A stretch of 48,596 nt of DNA from Saprospiraceae bacterium UBA6168 (GTDB lineage: Bacteria > Bacteroidota > Bacteroidia > Chitinophagales > Saprospiraceae), in NCBI GenBank assembly GCA_002435785.1, contig DIUC01000065.1, forward strand, positions 1 to 48,596, written 5' to 3'. A model generated the notes under the pieces. It was not told the DNA's origin. It did no database searches and worked only from the letters and a program-made list of their open reading frames with translations. A program made the position numbers and the translations under genes. Positions within the stretch are counted from its first letter, which is position 1. Each line of letters starts with the position of its first letter. This document shows positions 41,097 to 48,596 of the stretch, one piece after another.

Positions 41097-41666
41097 ATGA
41101 AGAACATCCATTTTATCATCGCAATTCTCTGCCTATCCACGGCAACAGCCTACTCCCAATCCGGTAAACTGAACCTCAGCGCAGGTGTTGGCTTTGAGCC
41201 TACCACGTTGATGGACAACGCCACTGTGAACACCCTACCGATGACTTTGAAATTGGGCTACCAGATTACCCCCATGTTCAGCTTGAACGCAATCGGGGGC
41301 TACAGTTCAACGACCTCTGAGGCCAAAGTCATCAACGATGGTTTGGCCATACTGACCACCAACGAGCAGAAATTCCTTGCCCTTCGGGGTGAACTGAAGA
41401 AAGGACTTGGCGAGCGCTTCGAGGTTTATGGTGGTGCATCGCTCGGCTATTTGCACCAGAATTTGACCGAAAATACGACTTCGGGCCGTAAATACACCCG
41501 TGTGGATGGCGCACCAACGCCGCATGACCCAAATGCACCGCAAGGCCGCTTGATGTACGCAGGGTTCGTTGGCGCTACGTTTTTTGTCGTAAAACATGTC
41601 GGCCTTTATGCAGAGCTTGGCCATGGGGTATCACTCCTCAATGGCGGCGTTACGCTGAGGTTTTAA
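41097..41666 (+). CDS. Small outer-membrane beta-barrel protein
   Basis: This 189-residue protein has a signal peptide (MKNIHFIIAILCLSTATAYSQ, cleavage after residue 20 or 21). Amphipathic strands follow, such as LNLSAGVGFEPTT, MTLKLGYQITPMFSLNAIGGY and FEVYGGASLGYL. The last strand ends GVTLRF, with the terminal phenylalanine typical of outer-membrane barrels. The size suits an eight-stranded OmpX/OmpA-N or OmpW-like barrel. There is no periplasmic domain. I cannot assign a substrate or function. It has a long AT-rich upstream region and a strong terminator downstream, so it is transcribed alone. Confidence 0.85.
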   Translation: MKNIHFIIAILCLSTATAYSQSGKLNLSAGVGFEPTTLMDNATVNTLPMTLKLGYQITPMFSLNAIGGYSSTTSEAKVINDGLAILTTNEQKFLALRGELKKGLGERFEVYGGASLGYLHQNLTENTTSGRKYTRVDGAPTPHDPNAPQGRLMYAGFVGATFFVVKHVGLYAELGHGVSLLNGGVTLRF

Positions 41667-41708
41667 AAGAGAATAATTAGGTTAGCTTCTACGCTTTGTA
41701 GAATTAAA

Positions 41709-41750
41709 AAAGTCCTGGCACCATTTCGGCAGCCAGGACTTTGTTTTTTT
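41709..41750. terminator. Terminator between convergent genes
   Basis: AAAGTCCTGGC (41709-41719) and GCCAGGACTTT (41732-41742) pair perfectly over 11 bp. An A run precedes and a T run follows, so it can stop transcription in both directions (stops at 41666 on plus and 41770 on minus). Confidence 0.88.
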
Positions 41751-41769
41751 GACGAAACGTCTTCGGCGA

Positions 41770-42360
41770 TTAATCAACGCCGATTGGAAGGGTGTTTTGA
41801 GCCAATTGGATGGCCATGGTCAAAGCAGCCAGTGTTTGTTGCACATCTTTTTGCTCGGCCATGAACACCTCCAAATGGTCCATTTCCTTTTCCTTGGTGC
41901 CATTTTTCGAGATAACAACATTCGGTTTGCCCCGCAAAACCTTAATCTTGAAACCAGGGAACTCGCTGCCCTGGAGGTCCGAGAGGATTTCAACCTTTGA
42001 AAGGTCGGCGTCAAGGCTTTTCAGGTTGACCACCGTGGTAGTGGTGTTCGAGCCCAATTTGTTTTCGATAATCAGGTTGTGGTTGTCGTCCACTTTGACC
42101 GTCACATCTCCAATGCCCTTCACCTTGTCCTTGGATGCCTTGTAGCCTTCCTGCATGGTTTGCAAGGATTTCACCAAAAGCCCTTTGGTGTCGCCTTCCA
42201 AGGTAGAATTGGCCTGTAGGTCGTCCACGTTTTTTCCAGACTCGGACTTTTGCCAAACTTTGTCGCCTACAGCTTGGGCGTTCACGATGTCGGGGTTGTC
42301 CCCTTTGCACGAAAAAAGCAAACTAACTAATGCAAAAAGGAAAATTGAAATTCTTGCCAT
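41770..42360 (-). CDS. Lipoprotein of unknown function, paralogue of the one at 13097
   Basis: This 196-residue protein has a lipobox (SLLFSC, Cys18). A helical region with KSLQTMQEGYKASKDKVKG is followed by the conserved core: GDVTVKVDDNHNLIIENK, VVNLKSLDADL, GSEFPGFKIKVLRGKPNVVI, KNGTKEKEMDHLEVFMAEQ and a final helix (TLAALTMAIQLAQNTLPIG). The same blocks occur in the same order in the product of 13097-13672. I know no named family. It is transcribed alone towards a convergent terminator. The role is unknown; two separate loci suggest divergent, non-redundant use. Confidence 0.87.
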   Translation of the reverse strand: MARISIFLFALVSLLFSCKGDNPDIVNAQAVGDKVWQKSESGKNVDDLQANSTLEGDTKGLLVKSLQTMQEGYKASKDKVKGIGDVTVKVDDNHNLIIENKLGSNTTTTVVNLKSLDADLSKVEILSDLQGSEFPGFKIKVLRGKPNVVISKNGTKEKEMDHLEVFMAEQKDVQQTLAALTMAIQLAQNTLPIGVD

Positions 42361-42733
42361 GGGATAAATTTTAGCGAGCCACCCAAGCTTAGCTGTTCAC
42401 GATAGTTCGGTAGATGCCCTATCCAACCCCACCATCAAGTAAACACAAAAACAAGGAATCGCCCATTTTACTCGGTTAAATAATTAATGAGCCGTGCGAT
42501 TTTGCACGGTTTCATATCACTGGCAAACTTAATGCCTTTTGTGCTGGATGGTGGAAGATTTTGTGCAGGAAATTCTGCCCAATGCCTGCAAATGGTGAAT
42601 TGACGGTAAGCTGGTGTTAAAAAATGCCCGTTGTACTACAATTCCTGTTGATAAAATGGAGATTCCAAGCCCTCGCTTTAAATTGTGGCAGTTTTCCAAT
42701 ACAATCAATCAATCAATCAAAACTTTCTTCACG
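42361..42733. other. Divergent intergenic region, 373 bp
   Basis: This region separates the divergent lipoprotein and cargo genes. It contains a small hairpin (CCGTGC 42492-42497 with GCACGG 42504-42509) and a CAAT tetranucleotide run next to the cargo gene start. An in-frame extension upstream of 42734 is open but lacks a signal peptide. Confidence 0.6.
42702..42720. repeat. CAAT tetranucleotide run before cargo gene
   Basis: Four full CAAT units plus CAA lie 13 bp before the ATG at 42734, in the leader of the T9SS cargo gene. Confidence 0.85.
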
Positions 42734-45700
42734 ATGAACAAGTCCCTAATCCTTATTGGCTTAGCAGTCGTCTCGCTGCTGGGGAGGCTCGCTGCCCAGA
42801 CCACGACCCAAGCCCAAGTGGGCCACGCCCGCTTGCTCGGCATCACCAAACCCCTTCGTGAACTAACTCCCGTGCTGGAACACCACGACAAAACCAGCCG
42901 CCGGGCCAAGTCAAAGGCGAACAAGGTTTCCGTACCAAATTTTACCCAAAACCAACCCATGCAACAGTTGTTTTTGGAAAATTCGCTTCCAAAGGGCGCC
43001 GACCCGCTGGTACACCAGAACGGCTCCAACCGCTCAAGTGCATCCGTGCAGGTCGTGCCCGAATTGATTTTTGATGGCATCAATCAATTTGAGTCGGAGA
43101 TACTGCCACCTGACCCAAGTGGGTACATCGGCACCAACCACTATATCCAAACAACCAACTATTTCAACGGGACCATTTTTGAGGTTTTTGACAAAAATGG
43201 CGTTTCCGTTTATGGCCCAGCATCCACTGCCCCTTTCTGGGAGCCGTTCAACATCGCTGGCTTTGGAGACCCCATCGTGGTTTACGACCATGAATACGAC
43301 CGATGGATGATTACAGAATTTGGGCCGTTTGGCAATTCCCTATTTCTTATTGCTATTTCCGCTACCTCCGACCCCTTGGGCAGTTGGTATGCCTACGAGT
43401 TTCAAGCACCCAATTTTCCGGATTACCCCAAATACTCGGTTTGGAACAACGCCTATTTTATCACTTCCAATGAGTTTGTGGACAATATCCCCGTGTATGC
43501 CCTCAACCGGGCACAGATGCTTGCCGGTGAACCATTGGTGGACATGGTAAGGCTTCCCGTACTGCCCAAGTTCCAAGCGGCGGATGCATTTCAAGTGGCT
43601 ACCCCCGTCACTTGGGATGGCTCGACACCCCCTCCCGCCGATGAGCCTGGCTATGTCGTTCGCATTTATGACGATGCCTGGGAGGGCGGCACCGACGGGT
43701 TGGAGCTTTGGCAAATCCACCTGGATTGGGATACACCTGCCAACTCCAGCGCCACTGGCCCCATCTTCCTCGCCACTGCTCCTTTTGACAGCAAGATTTG
43801 CAATGGGTCTATTTTTGACTGCATCCCCCAGCAGGATGGCCCTTCCATGTCAGCCTTGGAGCAGGTGGTGATGCACCGTGCCCAGTACCGCAACTTTGGC
43901 ACCCACGAATCCATTGCCCTCAACCATGTGGTGGACGTGGACGGCAACAACCTGACGGGCATCCGGTGGTATGAACTCCGCCGCGTCGGTGGGGGGAACT
44001 GGGAAATCCACCAACAAGGCACCTATACCCAACCGGACAACAACCACCGGTTCATGGGGAGCATCTCAATGGATTTTAATGGCAACATGCTATTGGGCTA
44101 TTCCGTAACCGGCCCGGGCCAATTGTTGTCCCTGCGCTACACGGGAAGGCTTTTCAGCGACCCACTTGGTGAAATGACCATCGAGGAGTATGAGTTCGGC
44201 ACTGGTTTGTCAAATAACCCCTTTAACCGATGGGGCGATTATGCCTGCATGACCGTGGACCCCATTGACCAGCGGAGTTTTTGGTTCACGGGCGAGTACA
44301 TGCTCGAAAACGGCCAATGGGGCACCAAAATCATGAAAGCATTTATTCAGCGGGACTCGTTTGACATTGCGCCAACGGCACTGGTAGCCCCCAAAAATTC
44401 TGGCTATTTGACCAATGCGGAACCTGTCAGGGTAGCGCTCCGCAATTTTGGACATAAGCCCGTTGCCGATTACAGTGTTGGCTTGGTTTTCAATGGGGCC
44501 TTGCTGGCGAACGAAACCATTTCGGATACACTAATGCCAGATAGCACTCGGGTTCATATTTTCGGCCCCACGGTTGATATGTCGGCCATTGGAGCATATC
44601 CTTTTGTGGTTTATACCGCATTTGGGCTGGATACCGTGTTTGTCAATGACACGCTTCGGGTGGTGGTGAACCAGTTGCCTCGCAACGATGCCGCAATATT
44701 GGGTGTGGCTGGGATAGGCTCTCCATTTTGTGGCAATGAATTGAGTACCACGTTTACCCTTCAAAACAAAGGGGTGGACACGCTTTATTCGGTCGTCATC
44801 AATTTCCAGACCAACGGCGGTACAATATTTACCATCAATTGGGTCGGCGCATTGCCGCCAGGCCAATCCACGGAGGTGCCATTCTCCACGGCGGAGGTTG
44901 TTTCCGGGGGCAATACCATCACGGTTTATGTGTCACAACCCAATGGATTGGCGGATGAAAATCCGGCGAACGATGAAATCACTCGACCATTTACGATTGT
45001 GACAGACGGTCAAAACCTAACCCTGGAACTTTTGACGGATGAATATCCCGGCGAAACGACTTGGAAACTTTTCGGGCAGAATGGGGACGTGCTGTATAGC
45101 GGCGGCCCGTACACGGGGATTGTTACCACCTACACCATCCCAATGTGCGTTGAAACGGGCTGCTACACCTTCTCCATTTATGATTCTTATGGCGATGGGA
45201 TGTTTTGGCCGGCTTCCGGGATTATGGGGGATTACCGGATTCTGAATTCGAATGGTGAGGTCATCGCCAATATTGTACAGGCTGGATTTGGCTTTCAGGA
45301 GGACAATGATTTTTGCACCGATGGTACCTGTGGGTTGGCCATCCTCGCCAACATCAGCTTCGAGTCGTCGTTGGGCGCAAATGATGGTTCTGTTGTGTTA
45401 AACATCCAAAACGGCGTCAGCCCGTTTCAGTTTAGCATGGACAACGGGTTAACTTTTCAATCGTCACCGCTGTTCACCAACCTTGCGGTTGGGGTTTATT
45501 ACGTTCAGGTCACCGATGCGAGTGGATGTCTGATGAAAGATTCCCTTGTAATTGGCACTTGTTCGCTCCAATCGTCGCTCGAAGTCACGCAGCCGGCCAC
45601 TTCCAACTCCAACGATGGCAATATTGAAGTAACCGCCGTGAACGGCTTTCCGCCCTACCGGTATCGGCTCGTGCCTGGCGGCTTTCAGGATTCCCCAAAT

Positions 45701-46075
45701 TTCAACATGCTCGATGAGGGCAATTACACGGTCGAAATCGTGGATGCAGCAGGCTGCTCCAATGTTTTCAACTTGACTGTATCGGCCATCACTGGCACTA
45801 AATCGGTGACCTATGGCACTTCTGTGAAAATTTACCCGAACCCGACAAGTGGCACTTTTAGTGTGGAGGTGAAAACTGGTGGAAACTTGGACGTGCTCCC
45901 CCTCAAAATTTTTGATGCCAACGGCAAGGTCGTGATGAACAACAGGCTGGTATCCTACAACGGTGTGCTAATGGCCCAAATTTCCTTAAAAGCCTATCCC
46001 GCCGGGGTCTATTTTCTCCAGTTGCATGATGAAGCAACGGGATTGAACCAATTGCTGCAAGTTGTGAAAAAATAA
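42734..46075 (+). CDS. T9SS-exported large surface protein with two SprB-like repeats
   Basis: The start is placed at the ATG at 42734 (1113 residues), because MNKSLILIGLAVVSLLGRLAAQ is a clean signal peptide. A large N-terminal region (about 95-540) looks like a beta-propeller or repeated-strand domain, with GYIGTNHYIQTTNYFNG, FGDPIVVYDHEYDRWMITEF, GSISMDFNGNMLLGYSVTG and WGDYACMTVDP. CARDB-like domains follow (about 555-760), then a segment with SGGPYTGIVTTY and CYTFSIYDSYGDGM (about 765-865). Two SprB-like repeats come next (about 870-1025, closing in VQVTDASGC and VEIVDAAGC), and a T9SS type A sorting domain ends the protein (about 1030-1113, with IYPNPTSGTFSVEV and YPAGVYFLQL). No catalytic motif is recognised. 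A strong terminator follows. Confidence 0.92.
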   Translation: MNKSLILIGLAVVSLLGRLAAQTTTQAQVGHARLLGITKPLRELTPVLEHHDKTSRRAKSKANKVSVPNFTQNQPMQQLFLENSLPKGADPLVHQNGSNRSSASVQVVPELIFDGINQFESEILPPDPSGYIGTNHYIQTTNYFNGTIFEVFDKNGVSVYGPASTAPFWEPFNIAGFGDPIVVYDHEYDRWMITEFGPFGNSLFLIAISATSDPLGSWYAYEFQAPNFPDYPKYSVWNNAYFITSNEFVDNIPVYALNRAQMLAGEPLVDMVRLPVLPKFQAADAFQVATPVTWDGSTPPPADEPGYVVRIYDDAWEGGTDGLELWQIHLDWDTPANSSATGPIFLATAPFDSKICNGSIFDCIPQQDGPSMSALEQVVMHRAQYRNFGTHESIALNHVVDVDGNNLTGIRWYELRRVGGGNWEIHQQGTYTQPDNNHRFMGSISMDFNGNMLLGYSVTGPGQLLSLRYTGRLFSDPLGEMTIEEYEFGTGLSNNPFNRWGDYACMTVDPIDQRSFWFTGEYMLENGQWGTKIMKAFIQRDSFDIAPTALVAPKNSGYLTNAEPVRVALRNFGHKPVADYSVGLVFNGALLANETISDTLMPDSTRVHIFGPTVDMSAIGAYPFVVYTAFGLDTVFVNDTLRVVVNQLPRNDAAILGVAGIGSPFCGNELSTTFTLQNKGVDTLYSVVINFQTNGGTIFTINWVGALPPGQSTEVPFSTAEVVSGGNTITVYVSQPNGLADENPANDEITRPFTIVTDGQNLTLELLTDEYPGETTWKLFGQNGDVLYSGGPYTGIVTTYTIPMCVETGCYTFSIYDSYGDGMFWPASGIMGDYRILNSNGEVIANIVQAGFGFQEDNDFCTDGTCGLAILANISFESSLGANDGSVVLNIQNGVSPFQFSMDNGLTFQSSPLFTNLAVGVYYVQVTDASGCLMKDSLVIGTCSLQSSLEVTQPATSNSNDGNIEVTAVNGFPPYRYRLVPGGFQDSPNFNMLDEGNYTVEIVDAAGCSNVFNLTVSAITGTKSVTYGTSVKIYPNPTSGTFSVEVKTGGNLDVLPLKIFDANGKVVMNNRLVSYNGVLMAQISLKAYPAGVYFLQLHDEATGLNQLLQVVKK

Positions 46076-46436
46076 CTGTCATGCAGTGCTTCGCAAATTG
46101 CGCCAAAATGGCCGGGTGACCAAAGTCGCCCGGCCATTTTTCCTTCCTTTCTATCAAAAAGGTTGAGCTAAGAAAAACTCGCAATTTGCCAATGGGAGAC
46201 AAAATAGCATTGCTAAACAACAAAAATGGGTAAATTTAAAAAAGTAGTAAAACCTTTACGGCTGCAAACCGTTTCGGCTCTTGAGTAACGGTAAGGTAAC
46301 TCCAATTCAAGTGACCAAAAACAGGGGAAATCCAAAAGCAACTACCCATCGTATATGCTGTTGCTCAAAATGGATGCTTGGCATAGTTGATGTGACCTCG
46401 CCCGATTTTTGTGTCAAAAACCTAAAATTTGATTAG
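46076..46436. other. Intergenic region, 361 bp
   Basis: The stretch starts with the terminator of the cargo gene. A 20-codon frame (46226-46288, MGKFKKVVKPLRLQTVSALE) is open but has no support beyond its basic composition. I see no other feature. Confidence 0.55.
46105..46145 (+). terminator. Intrinsic terminator after the large cargo gene
   Basis: AAAATGGCCGGG (46105-46116) and CCCGGCCATTTT (46129-46140) pair perfectly over 12 bp, with a 12-nt loop and following T and TCC. This is a strong terminator 30 bp after the stop. Confidence 0.9.
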
Positions 46437-46769
46437 ATGGGAAATACATCCAATGAACCTATTACGCTTTTGGGAGAGGTAAATTTTCAAAAAGCGGGGG
46501 AGACAGCGATTCTTTCATTTGATGCTTGTGAATCCTGCAATGTCCAAATAATTGTGCAAGACAAATTGGGACGCTCAGTACTCTCCTTAGACCAATTTGT
46601 GGAGGAAGGTTCGGACACCTTGCAATTTGACACCAAAGAATTGAGCAATGGTGATTACCATGCTTGGATTTATGTCAATGACAAAGTTTTTGTGAGGCAA
46701 TTCACCGTCGAAGGTAAAGCGGAGGATGGCCTAATTGGTAGGATGTTTTCCAGGTTCAAAAAGAGCTGA
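46437..46769 (+). CDS. Stand-alone T9SS-sorting-domain-like small protein, no signal peptide
   Basis: This 110-residue protein starts MGNTSNEPITLLGEVNF, without a signal peptide. The main part (about 10-92) follows the pattern of a T9SS type A C-terminal domain: AGETAILSFDACESCNVQII, then QDKLGRSVLSLDQF, DTLQFDTKELSNGDYHAWIYV and KVFVRQFTVEG. It lacks the PNP motif with which such domains usually open, and it is not attached to a cargo protein. A CESC pair (Cys31, Cys34) is also unusual. A basic tail (GRMFSRFKKS) follows. It may be a cytoplasmic protein that reuses the fold, or a remnant. Function unknown. The frame, length and composition support a real gene. Confidence 0.75.
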   Translation: MGNTSNEPITLLGEVNFQKAGETAILSFDACESCNVQIIVQDKLGRSVLSLDQFVEEGSDTLQFDTKELSNGDYHAWIYVNDKVFVRQFTVEGKAEDGLIGRMFSRFKKS

Positions 46770-46855
46770 GCGGCTCCTCTAAATTCGTTTTGATTTTGAT
46801 TGAGGCACAAAACGTTGACTATCAACAATTTGCTCCGTCGTAAATCGTAAAATTC

Positions 46856-47524
46856 CTATCCCCTCATGGCATTTGCAAGGAAATCGCCCAACGGCTTCCC
46901 AGCAAGGAAATAGTCCATGCACACATCCACCAAATCTGGTTGAAGGATGGTCTCGGCATCAAAAGCATGGAAGTAATAAAATGACTTCTTGAAAATTAGT
47001 GGCTGTTTGGCAGCAGCTTCCATCAGGTCGGATGGCAAGCGCTTGTTCTCCTCGCCATGCAATCCGCCGTATTTCTCCACAAAATTCTTGTCGGCAATCA
47101 ATGCGGAAAAGCCGCCCAAGTCAGCGGCAATCGCTTCCCGTATCCGCTGCAATTGCTGCTTTTCAGGCTGGTAAGCCCCACCGTATATCCGAAAATCGTC
47201 GCAGCCCAACTCAATGTACATGCCGCACTCGCTCATGCCCTTTCGACCGCCAGGCGTGATGAGTGCCGACATCTTCGTTTTGTAGGGCGTTTTGTCCGCA
47301 CCAAATCGGGTGTCACGGTAAATTCGAAAAATGGCATCTTTCGGGGTCAGCACCAATCGTTTGTCCACCTCTTGTGCCCGCTCAATTAGCGCCCCAACAA
47401 ATGCAGTGAACGGCTTTTCCACCAAATTTTGAAAACGGCCCTTGTTGGCATTGAACCAATCCCGCTCGTTGTTCATGGAAAGCTCGGCAAAGAAATTGAG
47501 GTAGTCTTTTGTGAAAAATGCCAT
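46856..47524 (-). CDS. DUF2461 family protein
   Basis: The start is placed at ATG 47524 (222 residues), which gives MAFFTKDYLNFFAELSMNNER, the family's typical opening. It belongs to DUF2461 (TIGR02453). Recognisable segments are NNERDWFNANKGRF (about 18-31), FRIYRDTRFGADKTPYKT (66-83), the GMYIELGCDDFRIYGGAYQP segment and a C-terminal YYFHAFDAETILQPDLVD. The biochemical role of the family is unsettled. The gene follows purC by 43 bp on the same strand and is probably in its operon. No signal peptide, so it is cytoplasmic. Confidence 0.9.
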   Translation of the reverse strand: MAFFTKDYLNFFAELSMNNERDWFNANKGRFQNLVEKPFTAFVGALIERAQEVDKRLVLTPKDAIFRIYRDTRFGADKTPYKTKMSALITPGGRKGMSECGMYIELGCDDFRIYGGAYQPEKQQLQRIREAIAADLGGFSALIADKNFVEKYGGLHGEENKRLPSDLMEAAAKQPLIFKKSFYYFHAFDAETILQPDLVDVCMDYFLAGKPLGDFLANAMRG

Positions 47525-47567
47525 AAATGGTGTTTGTTTTGTCAAAAATCTAAACTCTGAAAATCGG

Positions 47568-48521
47568 TTAACTTGCAAAAAAACTCCTCACATTCCCTTC
47601 AATGCGCTTCGCAATATCCTCCGTGTCCGCCCGCTCAAACGACTGACCAGTGAGCAACTCGTACAGCTCGATATAACGTTCCGACACCGACTCCACGAAT
47701 ACATCCGGCATTTCCGGCATAATGTCGCCGTCATGGCCTTGGAAACCGTGGGCCATCAGCCACTCCCGCACGAACTCCTTGGAGAGTTGCTTCTGTACTT
47801 CGCCATTTGCTTGGCGCGCTTCATAGCCATCGAGGTAAAAATACCGGGAGCTATCCGGTGTATGGATTTCATCAATCAGGTAGATTTCACCATTCCGCTT
47901 GCCAAACTCGTACTTGGTGTCCACCAAGATAAGTCCACGCTCGGCAGCCATCGCCGTGCCCCGCTTGAACAGCGCTAACGTGTATTGCTCCATCAGCAAA
48001 TAGTCCGCTTCGCTCACAATGCCCTGCCCGATGATGTCCTCCCTTGATATATCTTCGTCGTGCCCTTCATCCGCCTTGGTCGCTGGGGTGATGATGGGGT
48101 GGGGGAAGCGGTCGTGCTCCTTCATGCCTTCCGGCAACTCAACACCGCAGAGTACCCGCTGCCCAGACTTGTAGGTACGCCACGCATGGCCAGTAAGGTA
48201 GCCCCGCACTACCATTTCCACCCGGAAAGGGTCGCAGCGGTGGCCGATGGCAACGTTTGGGTCGGGCGTGGCGATGAGCCAGTTTGGGCAAATATCCCTG
48301 GTATTGTTGAGGAAGTGGGCGGCAATCTGGTTGAGTACCTGGCCCTTGTAGGGAATAGGGCGTGGCAAAATATAATCAAAGGCGGAAATGCGGTCAGATG
48401 CAACCATCACCAGCAAATCGCCAACGGAGTAAACATCCCTGACCTTGCCATGATAGACCCCCTCTTGTCCGGGGAAATTGAAATCTGTGCGCCGAATGCT
48501 TCTTTTCTCTATGGATTCCAT
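47568..48521 (-). CDS. purC: Phosphoribosylaminoimidazole-succinocarboxamide synthase
   Basis: This is SAICAR synthetase, which joins CAIR and aspartate using ATP in purine synthesis (cytoplasm). The start is placed at ATG 48521 (317 residues), which leaves MESIEKRSIRRTDFNFPGQE; an in-frame ATG 66 bp upstream would add an unrelated leader overlapping the promoter. Signatures in order are GKVRDVYSVGD, MVASDRISAFDYILPRPIPY, FRVEMVVRGYLTGHAWRTYK, GLILVDTKYEFG and IYLIDEIHTPDSSRYF. Length matches the longer PurC form of Bacteroidota and plants rather than the short form of 240 residues. It leads a likely operon with the DUF2461 gene. Confidence 0.97.
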   Translation of the reverse strand: MESIEKRSIRRTDFNFPGQEGVYHGKVRDVYSVGDLLVMVASDRISAFDYILPRPIPYKGQVLNQIAAHFLNNTRDICPNWLIATPDPNVAIGHRCDPFRVEMVVRGYLTGHAWRTYKSGQRVLCGVELPEGMKEHDRFPHPIITPATKADEGHDEDISREDIIGQGIVSEADYLLMEQYTLALFKRGTAMAAERGLILVDTKYEFGKRNGEIYLIDEIHTPDSSRYFYLDGYEARQANGEVQKQLSKEFVREWLMAHGFQGHDGDIMPEMPDVFVESVSERYIELYELLTGQSFERADTEDIAKRIEGNVRSFFAS

Positions 48522-48545
48522 GATGTGCTTGTTGTTGTTTTCCGG

Positions 48546-48553
48546 CAAATGTA
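48546..48553 (-). promoter_or_regulatory. Candidate -7 box (TACATTTG) for purC
   Basis: On the minus strand the sequence reads TACATTTG, matching TAnnTTTG, about 24 nt before the purC ATG at 48521. A clear -33 TTTG is not visible in the remaining bases. This supports the downstream ATG as the true start. Confidence 0.5.
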
Positions 48554-48596
48554 GGCAGGAATTGAATCTGCGCTCGACTTTAGCCATTTGAAAGGA

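Noticed and set aside
42614..42733. 40-residue N-terminal extension of the large cargo protein
   Set aside because: The extension has no signal character, whereas the ATG at 42734 starts a clean signal peptide. The region is better read as leader DNA with the CAAT run.
46226..46288. 20-codon basic peptide MGKFKKVVKPLRLQTVSALE
   Set aside because: Too short to separate from chance; no supporting promoter or conserved context could be judged from one sequence.

Overview
The window looks like a chromosomal segment of a Bacteroidota bacterium of the Saprospiria type (Haliscomenobacter/Lewinella-like). The evidence is: four large secreted proteins that end in type IX secretion (T9SS) type A sorting domains, long SprB-type repeat arrays, a TamB gene followed by a lipidated TamA/BamA-like protein, promoters of the TAnnTTTG type, frequent TTG/GTG starts without Shine-Dalgarno sequences, and roughly balanced base composition. 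No tRNA, rRNA, CRISPR array or classical insertion sequence was seen. The species-level placement is inference.

Layout. (1) 1-1160: an accessory patch. A small GIY-YIG nuclease gene is embedded between two arrays of a short palindromic repeat, and a 155-bp stretch is identical on both sides of it. (2) 1310-9340: a one-helix membrane micro-protein, a PAP2/vanadium-haloperoxidase-like lipoprotein, and, divergent from it, a 1983-residue T9SS-exported protein with about 14 SprB repeats. (3) 9441-14174: an exported protein of unknown function, a glycerophosphodiester phosphodiesterase, a TPR/PD40/OmpA (PorE-like) envelope protein, a lipoprotein with a paralogue at 41770, and a cold-shock-domain protein. 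(4) 14711-22075: tamB plus a TamL-like outer-membrane lipoprotein, a two-gene envelope-assembly operon. (5) 22199-26430: a START-domain protein, thymidylate synthase, an SDR dehydrogenase and a ClC channel. (6) 27091-33275: a GHL10 glycoside-hydrolase-like protein and two architecturally related T9SS cargo proteins. (7) 33399-37511: a Tat-exported PLP enzyme, a SlyD-like isomerase, an acyl-CoA carboxylase carboxyltransferase subunit, and two overlapping micro-genes. (8) 37536-40480: an exported protein of unknown function, the CCA-adding enzyme and DusB (both tRNA metabolism). (9) 41097-48521: a small outer-membrane barrel, the lipoprotein paralogue, a 1113-residue T9SS cargo protein, a stand-alone protein resembling a T9SS sorting domain, a DUF2461 protein and purC.

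How it fits together. Much of the window concerns the cell envelope: T9SS cargo, outer-membrane assembly (TamB/TamL), an OmpA-type peptidoglycan-binding protein and lipoproteins. Housekeeping genes (thyA, purC, cca, dusB) are interspersed. The T9SS machinery itself is not encoded here. Several intergenic regions carry hairpins or tandem arrays made of 7-, 8- or 21-bp units.

The most unusual element is the GIY-YIG gene nested in palindromic repeat arrays at the left edge. It resembles a nuclease-repeat partnership, analogous in layout to RAYT/REP elements but with an unrelated nuclease fold. That interpretation is a hypothesis. Next in interest are the orphan sorting-domain-like protein at 46437, the lipoprotein paralogue pair, and the overlapping micro-gene pair at 37051-37511.
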